Shown: positions 1-8,378, counted from the first letter of the stretch. The stretch: 64,000 nt of DNA from Ectothiorhodospira haloalkaliphila ATCC 51935 (GCF_000633935.1 NZ_KK214998.1:805844-869843); one strand, 5' to 3'. Notes: generated by a model not told the origin, from the sequence alone. Numbers and translations: made by a program.

Positions 1-286
1 TGGGCCCGTGGGCAGCCCACCAGAGGAAGAAGGCCAGTGCCAGCATGGCCACTTCCACTCCCGGCATGCGGTACACCAGGCGTTCGAGTCGGTCTTCCGG
101 GAACCGGCGCACGCTCCACAGTGGCGACTGCTTGCGTTCCTCGTCACTCAGGGGTATCTCCCCGCGCTCATGGCTTTCGAGATCGGCGTGCAGCTTGGCG
201 CTGATCAGGCCGATCCCGATGCAGAGGACGGACGCGCCACCCGCAGTGAGAATCATTGGTGTATTCAAGGAGGTGTTTCCTGCCAT
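1..286 (-). CDS. Small two-helix membrane protein, 3' end outside window
   Basis: The minus strand stays open from an ATG at 286 to the window edge (95 codons), so the C-terminus is missing. The reading has a hydrophobic helix near residues 10-28, a charged middle part rich in Glu, Arg and Ser, and a second hydrophobic stretch from about residue 77 containing FFLWW. I do not recognise the family. It follows the NAD(P)-binding protein gene on the same strand after 35 nt and could be its downstream partner. No clear ribosome site precedes the ATG, so the start is uncertain; an in-frame ATG ten codons later is the alternative. Confidence 0.5.
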   Translation of the reverse strand, partial: MAGNTSLNTPMILTAGGASVLCIGIGLISAKLHADLESHERGEIPLSDEERKQSPLWSVRRFPEDRLERLVYRMPGVEVAMLALAFFLWWAAHGP

Positions 287-321
287 GGATGAATGATTGC
301 CGGTTCCCGTCGGGTGAGGGT

Positions 322-936
322 TCAGGTCACGTGCGGGGCCTGCCGCAGATAGGTCTCATCGTCCAGCTGAATGAGTACGAAGGAGGCCACATCGGCCCGT
401 GAAATCCGGGCTGCTATGGTATCGACATCCACACCAGCCTGATAATTCCCGGTGGGGGGGCCATCGAACAGTCCACCGGGGCGCACTATGGTCCAGTCCA
501 GGGGGCTCTCCTTGAGTATTTTTTCCTGCGCCTCCTTGTCCTTCATCACGCCGCGCAGGAAGATGGCGCTGACGATCTTGAAGAACAAGGGGACCTGCTG
601 AGCGCTTTCTCCCACGCCCATGGAACTGACCGCCACCACCCGCTGGATACCGTGGCGTTGCATGGCCTCAATGATCAGTCGGGTGCCTTCGCTACAGACG
701 GTGGGCGGACTCTTTCGGGTGGGCCCGAGGCTGATCACCACGGCCTCGCAGCCCTCGAGCACGCGTGACACAGCGTCCGGGTCCAGTACATCCCCCTTGA
801 TGGCCACCACCTCGGGCAGATCCGGTACAGACTCTGGATTGCGCGCCAGCACCCGGCAGGAATGGCCACGCTTGACTGCCTGTTCTACCACCTGGGCACC
901 CACACCGCGGGTACCACCAAACACTGCAATCTTCAT
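322..936 (-). CDS. NAD(P)-binding Rossmann protein, atypical SDR (NmrA-like)
   Basis: This 204-residue protein begins with a strand plus a GGTRGVG nucleotide-binding loop (residues 8-14), the signature of NAD(P)H-binding atypical short-chain dehydrogenases. Later blocks typical of the group are visible: VVAVSSMGVG near residue 102 and DWTIVRPGGLFDGPPTG near residue 146, where the YxxxK catalytic pair of classical SDRs is replaced. Such proteins work as flavin/biliverdin-reductase-like enzymes, epimerase-like enzymes or redox sensors; the substrate cannot be read from the sequence. The ATG at 936 is supported by a GGAGA ribosome site about 8 nt upstream. A small membrane protein gene follows on the same strand. 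Confidence 0.8.
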   Translation of the reverse strand: MKIAVFGGTRGVGAQVVEQAVKRGHSCRVLARNPESVPDLPEVVAIKGDVLDPDAVSRVLEGCEAVVISLGPTRKSPPTVCSEGTRLIIEAMQRHGIQRVVAVSSMGVGESAQQVPLFFKIVSAIFLRGVMKDKEAQEKILKESPLDWTIVRPGGLFDGPPTGNYQAGVDVDTIAARISRADVASFVLIQLDDETYLRQAPHVT

Positions 937-1228
937 GGCGGGCTCTCCTGGATTCCAATCCTGGTCATCGTAGCGCTTGCCAGGCCGGGACAGAAGGGGG
1001 TCACGGACCCTGGCGACGCATCGGACACGGGAGAATCGTGGGATGGGCGGCGCCTGCGGAATTTGGATGCCTGGTCATCAGGCGGGGCGTATCGAAGGGT
1101 GTTGCAGTCTGAAACACGATGCCGATCTGTGCGCCGTCTGCTCGTCGCGGGTGGCAAAAGACTTGATCTCCAGCTTTGACAAGCGTGGGGGGGGGAAGTG
1201 GGGGTAATTCTTGAATTTCGGCCAAAAA
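937..1228. other. Gene-free stretch upstream of the SDR gene
   Basis: Together with the tRNA unit this leaves about 290 nt with no convincing coding region on either strand: the short open frames overlap each other, have no ribosome sites and resemble nothing I know. It must hold the promoter of the minus-strand SDR gene, but I see no clear -35/-10 pair. Confidence 0.5.
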
Positions 1229-1265
1229 CGAAAAAGGCCTAGCACCTCGTCGATGCTAAGCCTTT
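1229..1265 (-). terminator. Rho-independent terminator of tRNA-Arg
   Basis: Read on the minus strand, AAAGGCTTAGCA pairs with TGCTAGGCCTTT around a 9-nt loop (12 positions with one G-T pair), and a T-rich run TTTTTCGTTTTT follows. It begins 9 nt after the CCA end of the tRNA. Confidence 0.85.
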
Positions 1266-1273
1266 GATTTATA

Positions 1274-1350
1274 TGGCGCGCCCGGAAGGATTCGAACCTC
1301 CGACCACCTGGTTCGTAGCCAGGTACTCTATCCAGCTGAGCTACGGGCGC
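1274..1350 (-). tRNA. tRNA-Arg (anticodon ACG)
   Basis: On the minus strand the 77-nt sequence folds into a full cloverleaf: acceptor stem GCGCCCG/CGGGCGC, anticodon stem CCTGG/CCAGG around the loop CTACGAA (anticodon ACG), T-arm GGAGGTTCGAATCCTTCC, discriminator G and an encoded CCA end. ACG is the wobble-modified (inosine) arginine tRNA that reads CGU, CGC and CGA codons. It has its own promoter and terminator and stands alone. Confidence 0.97.
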
Positions 1351-1368
1351 GCTGAATTGGAAGCGCGC

Positions 1369-1397
1369 ATTATGTTCATCCTGGCCCCCCGCGTCAA
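1369..1397 (-). promoter_or_regulatory. Sigma-70 promoter of tRNA-Arg
   Basis: Minus strand: TTGACG (1397-1392), a 17-nt spacer, then CATAAT (1374-1369). A GCGCGC stretch follows the -10 box, like the GC-rich discriminator of stringently controlled stable-RNA promoters. The predicted start is about 12 nt before the mature tRNA. Confidence 0.8.
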
Positions 1398-1507
1398 GCC
1401 CAGGAGGGGAGAAATTTTCGGGTGGTTCCTTGATTTCCGCGTGTTGACCGTTTGCAGCGTGGGGGCAATACTGCCGGAAAACCACGCAAACCCTGGCGAG
1501 GAGCCAC

Positions 1508-2053
1508 ATGCCCGACCTTCCCGAGACACCGTCCACCGCCGCGCGGCCGGATCTGGACTGGAGCCAGGTCCGCGAGACCGTGATGATGCTGCAACTGGCG
1601 GTGGCGCAGATCGAGCGGACAATGCGCGATGGTAACGACTCCGTCGAAACCCTGACTGCGTCGTTCACCCATATGGTGGGGAATACCCAGGTGATTCACG
1701 CGGCCGCCGATAGCCTGGAAGATAGCCAGGAGAAACAAAGTATCCTGGAGAACTGCAGCGCCGTGGAGTCCAGCATGTCCGACGCCATCGTGGCGTTCCA
1801 GTTTTACGACCGACTGTCCCAGCGCCTCACTCACATCGGTAACAGCCTTGAGGGGCTGGCAGAACTGGTGTCCGACTCAAGGCGGCTGTACAACCCCTAT
1901 GAATGGAGTGGGCTGCAAAGCGCCATCCGTGCCAAGTACACCAACGAGGCGGATCGGGCCATGTTTGACGCCATGCTGGCCGGTGCCAGTATCGAAGAGG
2001 CACTGAAGCTCTCCGAGCCCTCATCCAAGGACGATGACATCGAGTTGTTCTAG
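1508..2053 (+). CDS. CheZ-like small helical protein, putative CheY-type phosphatase
   Basis: A 181-residue, mostly helical acidic protein. The central block AFQFYDRLSQRL (Asp101, Gln105) has the same Asp-x3-Gln spacing as the catalytic block AQDFQDLTGQVI of the cheZ gene at the right end of this window (Asp178, Gln182). In CheZ these residues activate water to remove phosphate from CheY. The protein also ends in an acidic-hydrophobic tail, DDDIELF, comparable to the C-terminal peptide with which CheZ grips CheY. Its order of parts (long helix pair, catalytic block, loop, tail) fits a reduced CheZ. An AGGAG site lies 7-8 nt before the ATG. It stands alone, far from the chemotaxis genes. Phosphatase activity is inferred; it may instead be only a response-regulator-binding protein. 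Confidence 0.6.
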   Translation: MPDLPETPSTAARPDLDWSQVRETVMMLQLAVAQIERTMRDGNDSVETLTASFTHMVGNTQVIHAAADSLEDSQEKQSILENCSAVESSMSDAIVAFQFYDRLSQRLTHIGNSLEGLAELVSDSRRLYNPYEWSGLQSAIRAKYTNEADRAMFDAMLAGASIEEALKLSEPSSKDDDIELF

Positions 2054-2057
2054 CCTT

Positions 2058-5000
2058 CTACCCCGGTTCGGGTGCAAACAGGGCATGGATCATGTCCGCG
2101 TCGATCGGGGGCTCATCCGCATCCCGTTTCTCATCCCCATAGACATTGTCCGCCAGCTTCTGCTTGCGGGCCTGCATGGCCAGGATCTTCTCTTCCACGG
2201 TGTTTTCCGTGATCAGCTTGTACACGAACACCGGCTTGTCCTGGCCGATGCGGTGGGCCCGGTCCGTGGCCTGGGATTCCACTGCCGGATTCCACCAGGG
2301 GTCGTAGTGGATCACCGTATCGGCCTCGGTGAGGTTCAGGCCCACGCCGCCGGCCTTGAGACTGATCAGCATGAGGTTGGCGTGACCGTTGCGGAAGATA
2401 TCCAGCGCCTCCTCGCGCTTGCGGGTCTGCCCGGTGAGCTTGGAATAGCCGATATGGGCCTTTTTCAATTCCTGCTCGATCAATCCCAGCATGGTGGTGA
2501 ACTGGGAGAACAGCAGCACGCGGCGGCCTTCGTCCAGTAGCTCCGGCAGCATCTCCATGAGCATCTGCAACTTGGCCGAAGGCGCGGAGCCGGCCTGGGC
2601 GCTGGCGGGCAGCAGGCGCGGGTCGCAGCACACCTGACGCAGCTTGAGCAGGGCGTCGAGCACCGTGATGTGGCTGCGGGCCAGGCCGCGCTTGGCGATG
2701 GCGTCGCGCACCTTCTTCTCCATGGCCAGACGGATGCTCTCGTACAGGGCGGCCTGCTTGCCGCTGATGGGGGTGCTGCGCAGTAGTTCGGTCTTGCCGG
2801 GCAGTTCCTTGGCAACGATGTCTTTGGTGCGCCGGAGCATGAAAGGGGTGGTGCGCCGGGTAAGGCGCCGAAGCTTGTCGCCATCGTTGTGTTTCTCGAT
2901 GGGGGTGCGATAGGTGCGGGAGAACTGCTCCTGGCCGCCCAGAAAACCCGGCATCAGGAAATCGAACTGGGCCCATAGCTCCCCCAGGTGGTTCTCCATG
3001 GGCGTGCCGGTGAGACAGAGGCGATGGGTGGCCTTGATGCGACGCACCACCTGGGAGGCCTGGGCACGAGGATTCTTGATTTGCTGAGCCTCGTCCAGGA
3101 TCAGAAAGCTGAAATCCTGGGCCAGGAGTTCCTCGCTGTCGCGGGGAAGCAGGGGGTAGGTAGTCAGTGCCAGGTCCATCCCGGGCAACTGCTCGTAATA
3201 CCGTTTGCGGTCCGGCCCATGAAGGGTGAGCACCTTGAGATCCGGCGTGAACTGTTCGGCCTCCCGACGCCAGTTGCTCATCAGACTGGTGGGCGCGACG
3301 ATCAGGGCCGGGTGGTCCAGGCGACCGGCCTGCTTCTCGATGGCCAGGTGCGCCAGGGTCTGCACGGTCTTTCCCAGGCCCATGTGATCGGCCAGCACAC
3401 CGCCCAACTGATATTCCCGCAGGAACTGCAGCCAGTTCAAGCCTTGCTGCTGATAAGCGCGCAGGTCTCCCCGGAAATCCCGGGGTGGCTCGACCGGGGT
3501 GAGGGCCTCGAACTGGGTGAGACGGCGCGCCATGTGTTGCAGGTCCTGGCCACCCTGGACCTTGGCATCTCCCAGTTCCAGCAGCCGGGGCGCATCCAGG
3601 CGGGACAGGCGCAGGCTCTGCTGCCCGGGTGCCAGGTGGTCGTACAGGTCGATAATGGCCTGCAGCACGGGCTCGATCTGCTCGCGGGTCACCTGCACGT
3701 AACTGCCATCCTGCATGGGCAGGGCCAGGGTGGGTGGCAGACGCCCGGGTTGATAACTGCCGATGAGTTCGCTCACCAGGGGCAGCAGGGGCACCTTGCG
3801 ACCGTCCACCTCCAGGTCGAAGTGCAGGTCGAACCAGCCGTTGCCTTCGTCCACCTGGGCGTGGACGTCCTCGGCCACGTCCAGTCTCGGGATGTCCCCT
3901 TCTTCGTGATGGATGCGCCAGCCTTCCTCCTTCAGCCGGGGGAGTGCCTGGTTGAGTACTTCCAGCCAGCGGGTCATGATCACCTGCTGGCTGATGCCCA
4001 GGGTGGCCAGGGTGAATTCACCGGACACCTTGGGGTTGCGCACCAGTCCCTCCTGGCCAAGGCGTTCGATGGCCTTTTCTTCCCCGGCCAGATCCCGGTG
4101 TATCTCCACGATCACCCCATTCACCCTGCCCATGGCGATGGCACCCGGGTGATCGGGCGTGAGTGTCAGGTTCTCGTAGATGAACTGCAGGTTCAGGGCT
4201 GAACGGGTCAGGTTCAGCGTGTCCACCCGCACGGTCAGGAGTGGAATCGGGCTTACATCCTTTACCGAGCGCACGTTCAGTGCCTTGGGCTTGGGTAATT
4301 GAGGGTAGTAGACCGCCAGGGTCTCGCTCACCTGCTGCAGTTCTTCGGGGGTAACGGGAGGGGCGTCCGGGATGCGACTGAGCCAGTTGGCATCAAGACC
4401 ATCGGGAATCTCCAGGCCGCCCACTTCGTGGGTTTCCAGGTCCACATAGCGGGGCGGACGCAGGTTGATGGGCAGCCCGCCCTTTGGGTCGGTTTGGGCC
4501 ACCAGGCGGAACTCGCCGGCCTCTTCCACCCAGGTCAGCTCCACCGGTCGAGGCTCCCCACGGTGCAAGGGTTGAACACGGTCCCGCCCCAGGAACAGCC
4601 GTCCCGAGTCCAGCATCAGGTCCATGGCAATCCCGCCCGCCAGGCCCTGAAGTTTGACGGGTGCCTGGAAGCGTGGGTCACTGACATGGAGCTGGTTCAG
4701 AATATCCCGATCGGTGGGGCACAGATATTCCGGAGGCACTCCGTAAGGATTCATCAGGGAGTGCATGCCCACTTCGCGTCCCAGGGCGGTCTGGCCGTTC
4801 TTTTTTGTCTTGGCTACGCGAAAGCTCACACCGAACCCGGTGCCTGCGCCGGTCTCGATCCGGTCCAGCTGGTAAATGAGGAAATCGTCGCTGGTGCGTT
4901 CGGCGGGGGTGGGCGGGGCGTCTGGTGCCATCTCCAGCAGCCAGTCGGTGAAGTTGTGCCCTTCATCCGGCATGGAAATGATGGCCTCGCCATCGATGTA

Positions 5001-5303
5001 GGCCAGACAAGCTGCCACCATGTGCTTGCACTGGATGCCGACGGGGCAGGTGCAGTCGCCGAACAGGCCCAGGGTCCGCCGATCACGTCCGGGCTTGGCC
5101 ACCACGGTCTGGTGGTAGATTTCATCCCGCCCTCCCTCGGTTTCCGCGATGAAATACAACTCGTCCGGGTCGTCCTGTATCACATCCACGAAGATGACTC
5201 GGTCTTCCTGGAAATATCTCTTGCCTCGCTGGAAGGTGCGATGGTCGACAGCGTTCTTGATGATATCCAGCGTGAGGGGTGGGCGACGGCGTGATTTTGA
5301 CAT
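2058..5303 (-). CDS. SWIM zinc-finger SNF2-family DEAD/H helicase
   Basis: A 1081-residue protein of the HepA/SNF2 type. Near residue 90 a CTCPVGIQCKHMVAACLAY block matches a SWIM zinc finger (CxCx5-6CxH), used for nucleic-acid or protein binding. After a long middle part comes an ATPase with motif I ADHMGLGKT (about residue 640), motif II LDEAQQIK (about 740), motif III LTGTPMEN, and helicase-C blocks VLLFSQFTTML, SLKAGGVGLNLTEAD and DRAHRIGQ. Family members move along duplex DNA or remodel DNA-protein complexes; in bacteria they are linked to recovery of RNA polymerase or repair, but the exact role is open. Motif I has His where most relatives have Glu (DEMGLGKT). The ATG at 5303 is chosen because SKSRRRPPLT resembles a natural N-terminus; a GTG at 5336 is possible and neither has a good ribosome site. 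It converges on the CheZ-like gene, with stop codons 4 nt apart. Confidence 0.88.
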   Translation of the reverse strand: MSKSRRRPPLTLDIIKNAVDHRTFQRGKRYFQEDRVIFVDVIQDDPDELYFIAETEGGRDEIYHQTVVAKPGRDRRTLGLFGDCTCPVGIQCKHMVAACLAYIDGEAIISMPDEGHNFTDWLLEMAPDAPPTPAERTSDDFLIYQLDRIETGAGTGFGVSFRVAKTKKNGQTALGREVGMHSLMNPYGVPPEYLCPTDRDILNQLHVSDPRFQAPVKLQGLAGGIAMDLMLDSGRLFLGRDRVQPLHRGEPRPVELTWVEEAGEFRLVAQTDPKGGLPINLRPPRYVDLETHEVGGLEIPDGLDANWLSRIPDAPPVTPEELQQVSETLAVYYPQLPKPKALNVRSVKDVSPIPLLTVRVDTLNLTRSALNLQFIYENLTLTPDHPGAIAMGRVNGVIVEIHRDLAGEEKAIERLGQEGLVRNPKVSGEFTLATLGISQQVIMTRWLEVLNQALPRLKEEGWRIHHEEGDIPRLDVAEDVHAQVDEGNGWFDLHFDLEVDGRKVPLLPLVSELIGSYQPGRLPPTLALPMQDGSYVQVTREQIEPVLQAIIDLYDHLAPGQQSLRLSRLDAPRLLELGDAKVQGGQDLQHMARRLTQFEALTPVEPPRDFRGDLRAYQQQGLNWLQFLREYQLGGVLADHMGLGKTVQTLAHLAIEKQAGRLDHPALIVAPTSLMSNWRREAEQFTPDLKVLTLHGPDRKRYYEQLPGMDLALTTYPLLPRDSEELLAQDFSFLILDEAQQIKNPRAQASQVVRRIKATHRLCLTGTPMENHLGELWAQFDFLMPGFLGGQEQFSRTYRTPIEKHNDGDKLRRLTRRTTPFMLRRTKDIVAKELPGKTELLRSTPISGKQAALYESIRLAMEKKVRDAIAKRGLARSHITVLDALLKLRQVCCDPRLLPASAQAGSAPSAKLQMLMEMLPELLDEGRRVLLFSQFTTMLGLIEQELKKAHIGYSKLTGQTRKREEALDIFRNGHANLMLISLKAGGVGLNLTEADTVIHYDPWWNPAVESQATDRAHRIGQDKPVFVYKLITENTVEEKILAMQARKQKLADNVYGDEKRDADEPPIDADMIHALFAPEPG

Positions 5304-5468
5304 GGACGGGCGGTGAGCTGCAGGGTGAGTCAGCACGGCAGGCTAACACAAGATGAAGCGCCAGCGACGCTCCCGGCTGCCATTTCGTTGGCAAGGCTGA
5401 TACGCAGGGCGACCTGCGGCTGCTAAGCGCGATGACCTGCGGCTGTGCGACAGGGATGTCTCTGCCGG

Positions 5469-5738
5469 TCAGTCATCATCATCGTCGTCGTCGTCGTCAT
5501 CATCATCCACCACGGTGATGGGGCGGTAGATCTCCACACGGTCGCCGTCCTGGACGGGATTGTCCAGCTTGCAGAACTTGCCGAAGATCCCCACCTTCTG
5601 GGTGTCCAGGTCGATGTCCGGGAACCGTTTGAGGATGCCGGATTGCTCGATGGCCTGTTGCACGGTGGCCCCCTCGGGGAGGTCCACCTTGAGCCAGGCC
5701 CGGTCGTTGGGGTCGCTGTAGGCTACGCCGACGCGCAT
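5469..5738 (-). CDS. rnfH: RnfH family protein with poly-aspartate tail
   Basis: An 89-residue ubiquitin-fold protein of the RnfH (UPF0125) family: MRVGVAYSDPNDRAW start, then VDLPEGATVQQAIEQSGIL, KVGIFGKFCKL and VQDGDRVEIYRPI. RnfH often travels with rnf genes, but its biochemical job is not settled. Here it is the last gene of the rnf run, separated from rnfE by a REP repeat. The usual basic C-terminus is absent; instead the protein ends in 12 consecutive Asp residues encoded by a GAT/GAC triplet run, so its length could vary by strand slippage. The ATG at 5738 gives the conserved N-terminus; the longer frame upstream runs through repeat DNA. Confidence 0.88.
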   Translation of the reverse strand: MRVGVAYSDPNDRAWLKVDLPEGATVQQAIEQSGILKRFPDIDLDTQKVGIFGKFCKLDNPVQDGDRVEIYRPITVVDDDDDDDDDDDD

Positions 5739-5769
5739 GGGAGTGCTCCTGTGTTGTGTTGAAAGACGA

Positions 5770-5863
5770 CCCTCACCCCAACCCCTCTCCCGCAAGCGGG
5801 AGAGGGGCTATGTCTTTTGCTCCCCCCCTCTGGGGAGAAGCGCCGGGGATGAGGGGGGCTGCG
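5770..5863. repeat. REP-type palindromic repeat pair
   Basis: CCCTCACCCCAACCCCTCTC is followed by CCGCAAGCGG and GAGAGGGG, so the CCCCTCTCCCGC arm folds back on GCGGGAGAGGGG around a 2-nt AA turn. A decayed second unit (CCCCCTCTGGGGAG...GGGGATGAGGGG) lies just beside it. The same sequence type recurs before draG at 16248-16348. It sits between rnfE and rnfH and may act as an mRNA-stabilising or terminating structure inside the operon. Confidence 0.8.
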
Positions 5864-5893
5864 GGTGCCCAGCCTCCATGGGGCACCGTTCGT

Positions 5894-6586
5894 TCAAGCC
5901 TGCGCCATCTTCACAGCCGCCGCCCGGTTTGCCAGCCGGGTATCCAACACCCGCTTGCCGGCCAGGATGAAGCCCAGGGCCAGGAAGGCGCCCGGGGGCA
6001 GGATCATCAGCAGAAAGCCGCGATATTCGGGAATCAGGGTCAGTTCCATCCAGGCAAAGCCATCCCCCAGGAGCAGTCGGGCGTCGGCGAACAAGGTGCC
6101 GCTGCCGGGGATCTCGCGCACCGCGCCGAGCACCACCAGGATGAGCGTGAAGCCCACCCCCATGGCCAGGCCGTCCACCACGGCGCGGTGCACCGGCTGG
6201 CGCGAGGCAAAGGACTCGGCGCGGCCCAGAATGGCGCAGTTGGTGACGATCAGAGGGATGAAGAGCCCAAGGGCCTTGTGCATCTCGTAGAGATAGGCGT
6301 TCATCACCAGGTCCACCAGCGTCACCAGGGCGGCGATGAGCAGGATGAATACCGGTATGCGTACCTCTGGCGTGATGATGCCCCGTAACATGGAGATGAG
6401 CAGTGCGGCGGCGACCATGACGAAGGTGGTGGCCAGGCCCATGCCCAGACCGTTGGTGGCCGTGCCCGTGACCGCCAGCAGGGGGCACAGGGCGAGCATC
6501 TGGGCCATGACCACGTTGTTGTCCCAGATGCCGTCCCGGAACAGGCGGCGGTAGTCGTCCAGTATCAGTTTGGCCGGATGGGTCAT
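5894..6586 (-). CDS. rnfE: Rnf complex membrane subunit RnfE
   Basis: A 230-residue inner-membrane protein homologous to RnfA and to NqrD. It has about six hydrophobic helices and the family block NNVVMAQMLALCPLLAVT near residue 24, whose Cys helps bind the membrane-embedded Fe-S centre shared with RnfA, and VTNCAILGRAESFAS near residue 110. The Rnf complex couples electron flow between NADH and ferredoxin to Na+ or H+ movement. The ATG overlaps the rnfG stop codon (ATGA), so the two are translationally coupled. The last third is followed by the REP pair and rnfH. Confidence 0.95.
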   Translation of the reverse strand: MTHPAKLILDDYRRLFRDGIWDNNVVMAQMLALCPLLAVTGTATNGLGMGLATTFVMVAAALLISMLRGIITPEVRIPVFILLIAALVTLVDLVMNAYLYEMHKALGLFIPLIVTNCAILGRAESFASRQPVHRAVVDGLAMGVGFTLILVVLGAVREIPGSGTLFADARLLLGDGFAWMELTLIPEYRGFLLMILPPGAFLALGFILAGKRVLDTRLANRAAAVKMAQA

Positions 6587-7272
6587 GACGTGGGCTCCTC
6601 TGGTGAGAGCAGGGCAGGGGGTGGGGCGAGGGCCGACGGAGCCGATTCATCACCGCGCTGCAGCAAGGTTGAGCGATGCTGCTCAAACAACTCCAGGCCA
6701 TCGCGTACCGCGTTCACCACCACCCGAGGGGTGATGGTGGCGCCGGTGAACTGGTCAAAGATGCCGCCGTCCTTCTTCACCGCCCAGTCGTCACGAGGCG
6801 GGTCGCCAAGGCTCAGGCCGTCAAACGAGAGAATCCACGGGTCCCGGGCCACCTCGATCTTGTCCCCGAGGCCTGGGGTTTCCTTGTGCCTCAGGACCCG
6901 CACACCCAGGACCTCACCCTCCGCATCCACCCCCATCAGGATCTCGATGGGGCCCGCATAACCGCGCCCCGTCACCTGGAAGGCCACCGCCGAAACGCGT
7001 CCCTCCTGCCGGGCCCGGTAGATTTCAAGACTGGAGCCGTCAGCCGTTTGCAGCTGGTAGGTGTCCTGCTGGGGCTGATTGTCATGCACCGAGGCGGGGA
7101 TGACCTGCTCCAGGGTCTGGCGGAAATCCTCCGCCTGGCGCTCGGCGATGGTGTCCCGGGTCTGCATGTCGGTGATCACCAGCACGGCGCTGGCCATCAG
7201 GGCGATGCCGCCCAGCAGGGCGGAGTGGTAGCCAACGCGCTGACGATAACTGGGTTGTGCCACGGTGGTCAT
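6583..7272 (-). CDS. rnfG: Rnf complex FMN-binding subunit RnfG
   Basis: A 229-residue protein with one N-terminal membrane anchor (about residues 13-35) and a periplasmic FMN-binding domain. The block FTGATITPRVV near residue 177 carries the [S/T]GAT-x-[S/T] signature in which the last Thr receives FMN through a phosphoester bond. ETPGLGDKIE near residue 130 is also typical. It passes electrons between RnfD/RnfE-A and the other subunits. It is coupled to rnfD upstream and to rnfE downstream by 4-nt stop/start overlaps. Confidence 0.95.
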   Translation of the reverse strand: MTTVAQPSYRQRVGYHSALLGGIALMASAVLVITDMQTRDTIAERQAEDFRQTLEQVIPASVHDNQPQQDTYQLQTADGSSLEIYRARQEGRVSAVAFQVTGRGYAGPIEILMGVDAEGEVLGVRVLRHKETPGLGDKIEVARDPWILSFDGLSLGDPPRDDWAVKKDGGIFDQFTGATITPRVVVNAVRDGLELFEQHRSTLLQRGDESAPSALAPPPALLSPEEPTS

Positions 7273-8375
7273 GGGCGTTTCTCCGTGACGGGGGCGGCCG
7301 GGGCTGAGGCCTTCGGCTCCAGGGGCTTGCCACCGCGGGTGCGGCCATAGGTGCGTGGCCGCAGATAATGGTCAATCAGCGGGGCCAGGCCGTTCATGAG
7401 GATGATGGCGAAGGCGATACCCTCTGGATAACCGCCCCAGGTGCGGATCACGTAGATGAGCAGGCCGCAGCCGGCGCCGAAGATCAGGCGGCCGCGCATC
7501 GTGCTGGGGGAGGTGACCGGGTCGGTGGCGATGAAAAACGCCGCCAGCATCGCCCCACCGGAAATCAGATGCAGGCCCGGACCGGCGAAGCGCTCCGGGT
7601 CGATGAGCATGAATATCGTGGCCAGACCCGCCAGGGTGCCCAGCATGGCCACCGGGATCTCCCAGCTGATGATGCGCCGGGCCATGAGTACCAACCCACC
7701 GGCAAGCAGCAGCAAGGCCGAACCCTCGCCCATGCTGGCGGGGATGAAGCCCAGCGCCTGCTGCATGGGGTCGTACACGCCCGGCAGGGTTTCGGACAGG
7801 CCCAGATCACGACTGAAGCCGGTCTGGGTCTCCCCCAGCACGGTGGCCCCGGTCATGGCGTCGGGGATGGCTGCCAGACCAAAGGTGATGGCCAGCCCTT
7901 CGATGAAGCCGGGTGAGCCTTCCGCGAACATCGGCTGGGGCGTCACCCAGGTGGTCATCTCCAGGGGGAAGGACACCAGCAGGGCCACCCGGGCCAGCAT
8001 GGCCGGGTTGAACAGGTTCTGCCCCAGGCCACCGAACACGTGCTTGCCCACCACAATGGCAAAGCCGGCCCCCAGCACGGCGATCCACCAGGGCGCCCAG
8101 GGTGGCAGGGTCAGGGCCAGCAATAGCCCGGTGAGCAGGGCCGAGCCATCCATAAGAAAGGGGGTGACCGGGCGCTTGGCGATGCGCAGGCTGATCACCT
8201 CGAAGGCGATGGCCGCCAGCACGGTGATCAGCAAAAGGTTCAGGGCCGGCCAGCCAAACAGATACACGCCAAAGGCCGTGGCGGGCAGCAGGGCCAGGAT
8301 GACCCAGCCCATCTGGGTGGTCACGCCGCCGGGCGCGTGGGTGTGGGGTCCGCTGACGGGGGTCGTGGTGGTCAT
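7269..8375 (-). CDS. rnfD: Rnf complex membrane subunit RnfD
   Basis: A 368-residue multi-spanning subunit related to NqrB. Family blocks include PFLMDGSALLTGLLLALTLPP, HVFGGLGQNLFNPAMLARV and the flavin site DAMTGATVLGE near residue 180, whose Thr carries covalent FMN. Near the end, GGAMLAAFFIATDPVTSP and WGGYPEGIAFAIILMNG are conserved. It forms the ion-channel core of the complex. It starts 3 nt after rnfC ends and overlaps rnfG by 4 nt. Confidence 0.95.
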   Translation of the reverse strand: MTTTTPVSGPHTHAPGGVTTQMGWVILALLPATAFGVYLFGWPALNLLLITVLAAIAFEVISLRIAKRPVTPFLMDGSALLTGLLLALTLPPWAPWWIAVLGAGFAIVVGKHVFGGLGQNLFNPAMLARVALLVSFPLEMTTWVTPQPMFAEGSPGFIEGLAITFGLAAIPDAMTGATVLGETQTGFSRDLGLSETLPGVYDPMQQALGFIPASMGEGSALLLLAGGLVLMARRIISWEIPVAMLGTLAGLATIFMLIDPERFAGPGLHLISGGAMLAAFFIATDPVTSPSTMRGRLIFGAGCGLLIYVIRTWGGYPEGIAFAIILMNGLAPLIDHYLRPRTYGRTRGGKPLEPKASAPAAPVTEKRP

Positions 8376-8378
8376 GGG

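Noticed and set aside
1078-1180. Minus-strand reading that begins like a cupin-type protein (SKLEIKSFATRDEQTA) before the tRNA terminator
   Set aside because: The frame ends after about 35 codons, has no ATG or ribosome site, and the similarity is too short to call even a remnant.
5409-5450. Short direct repeat GACCTGCGGCTG after the rnfH gene
   Set aside because: Two copies only, 12 bp, no structure or known family; probably chance or a trace of slippage.
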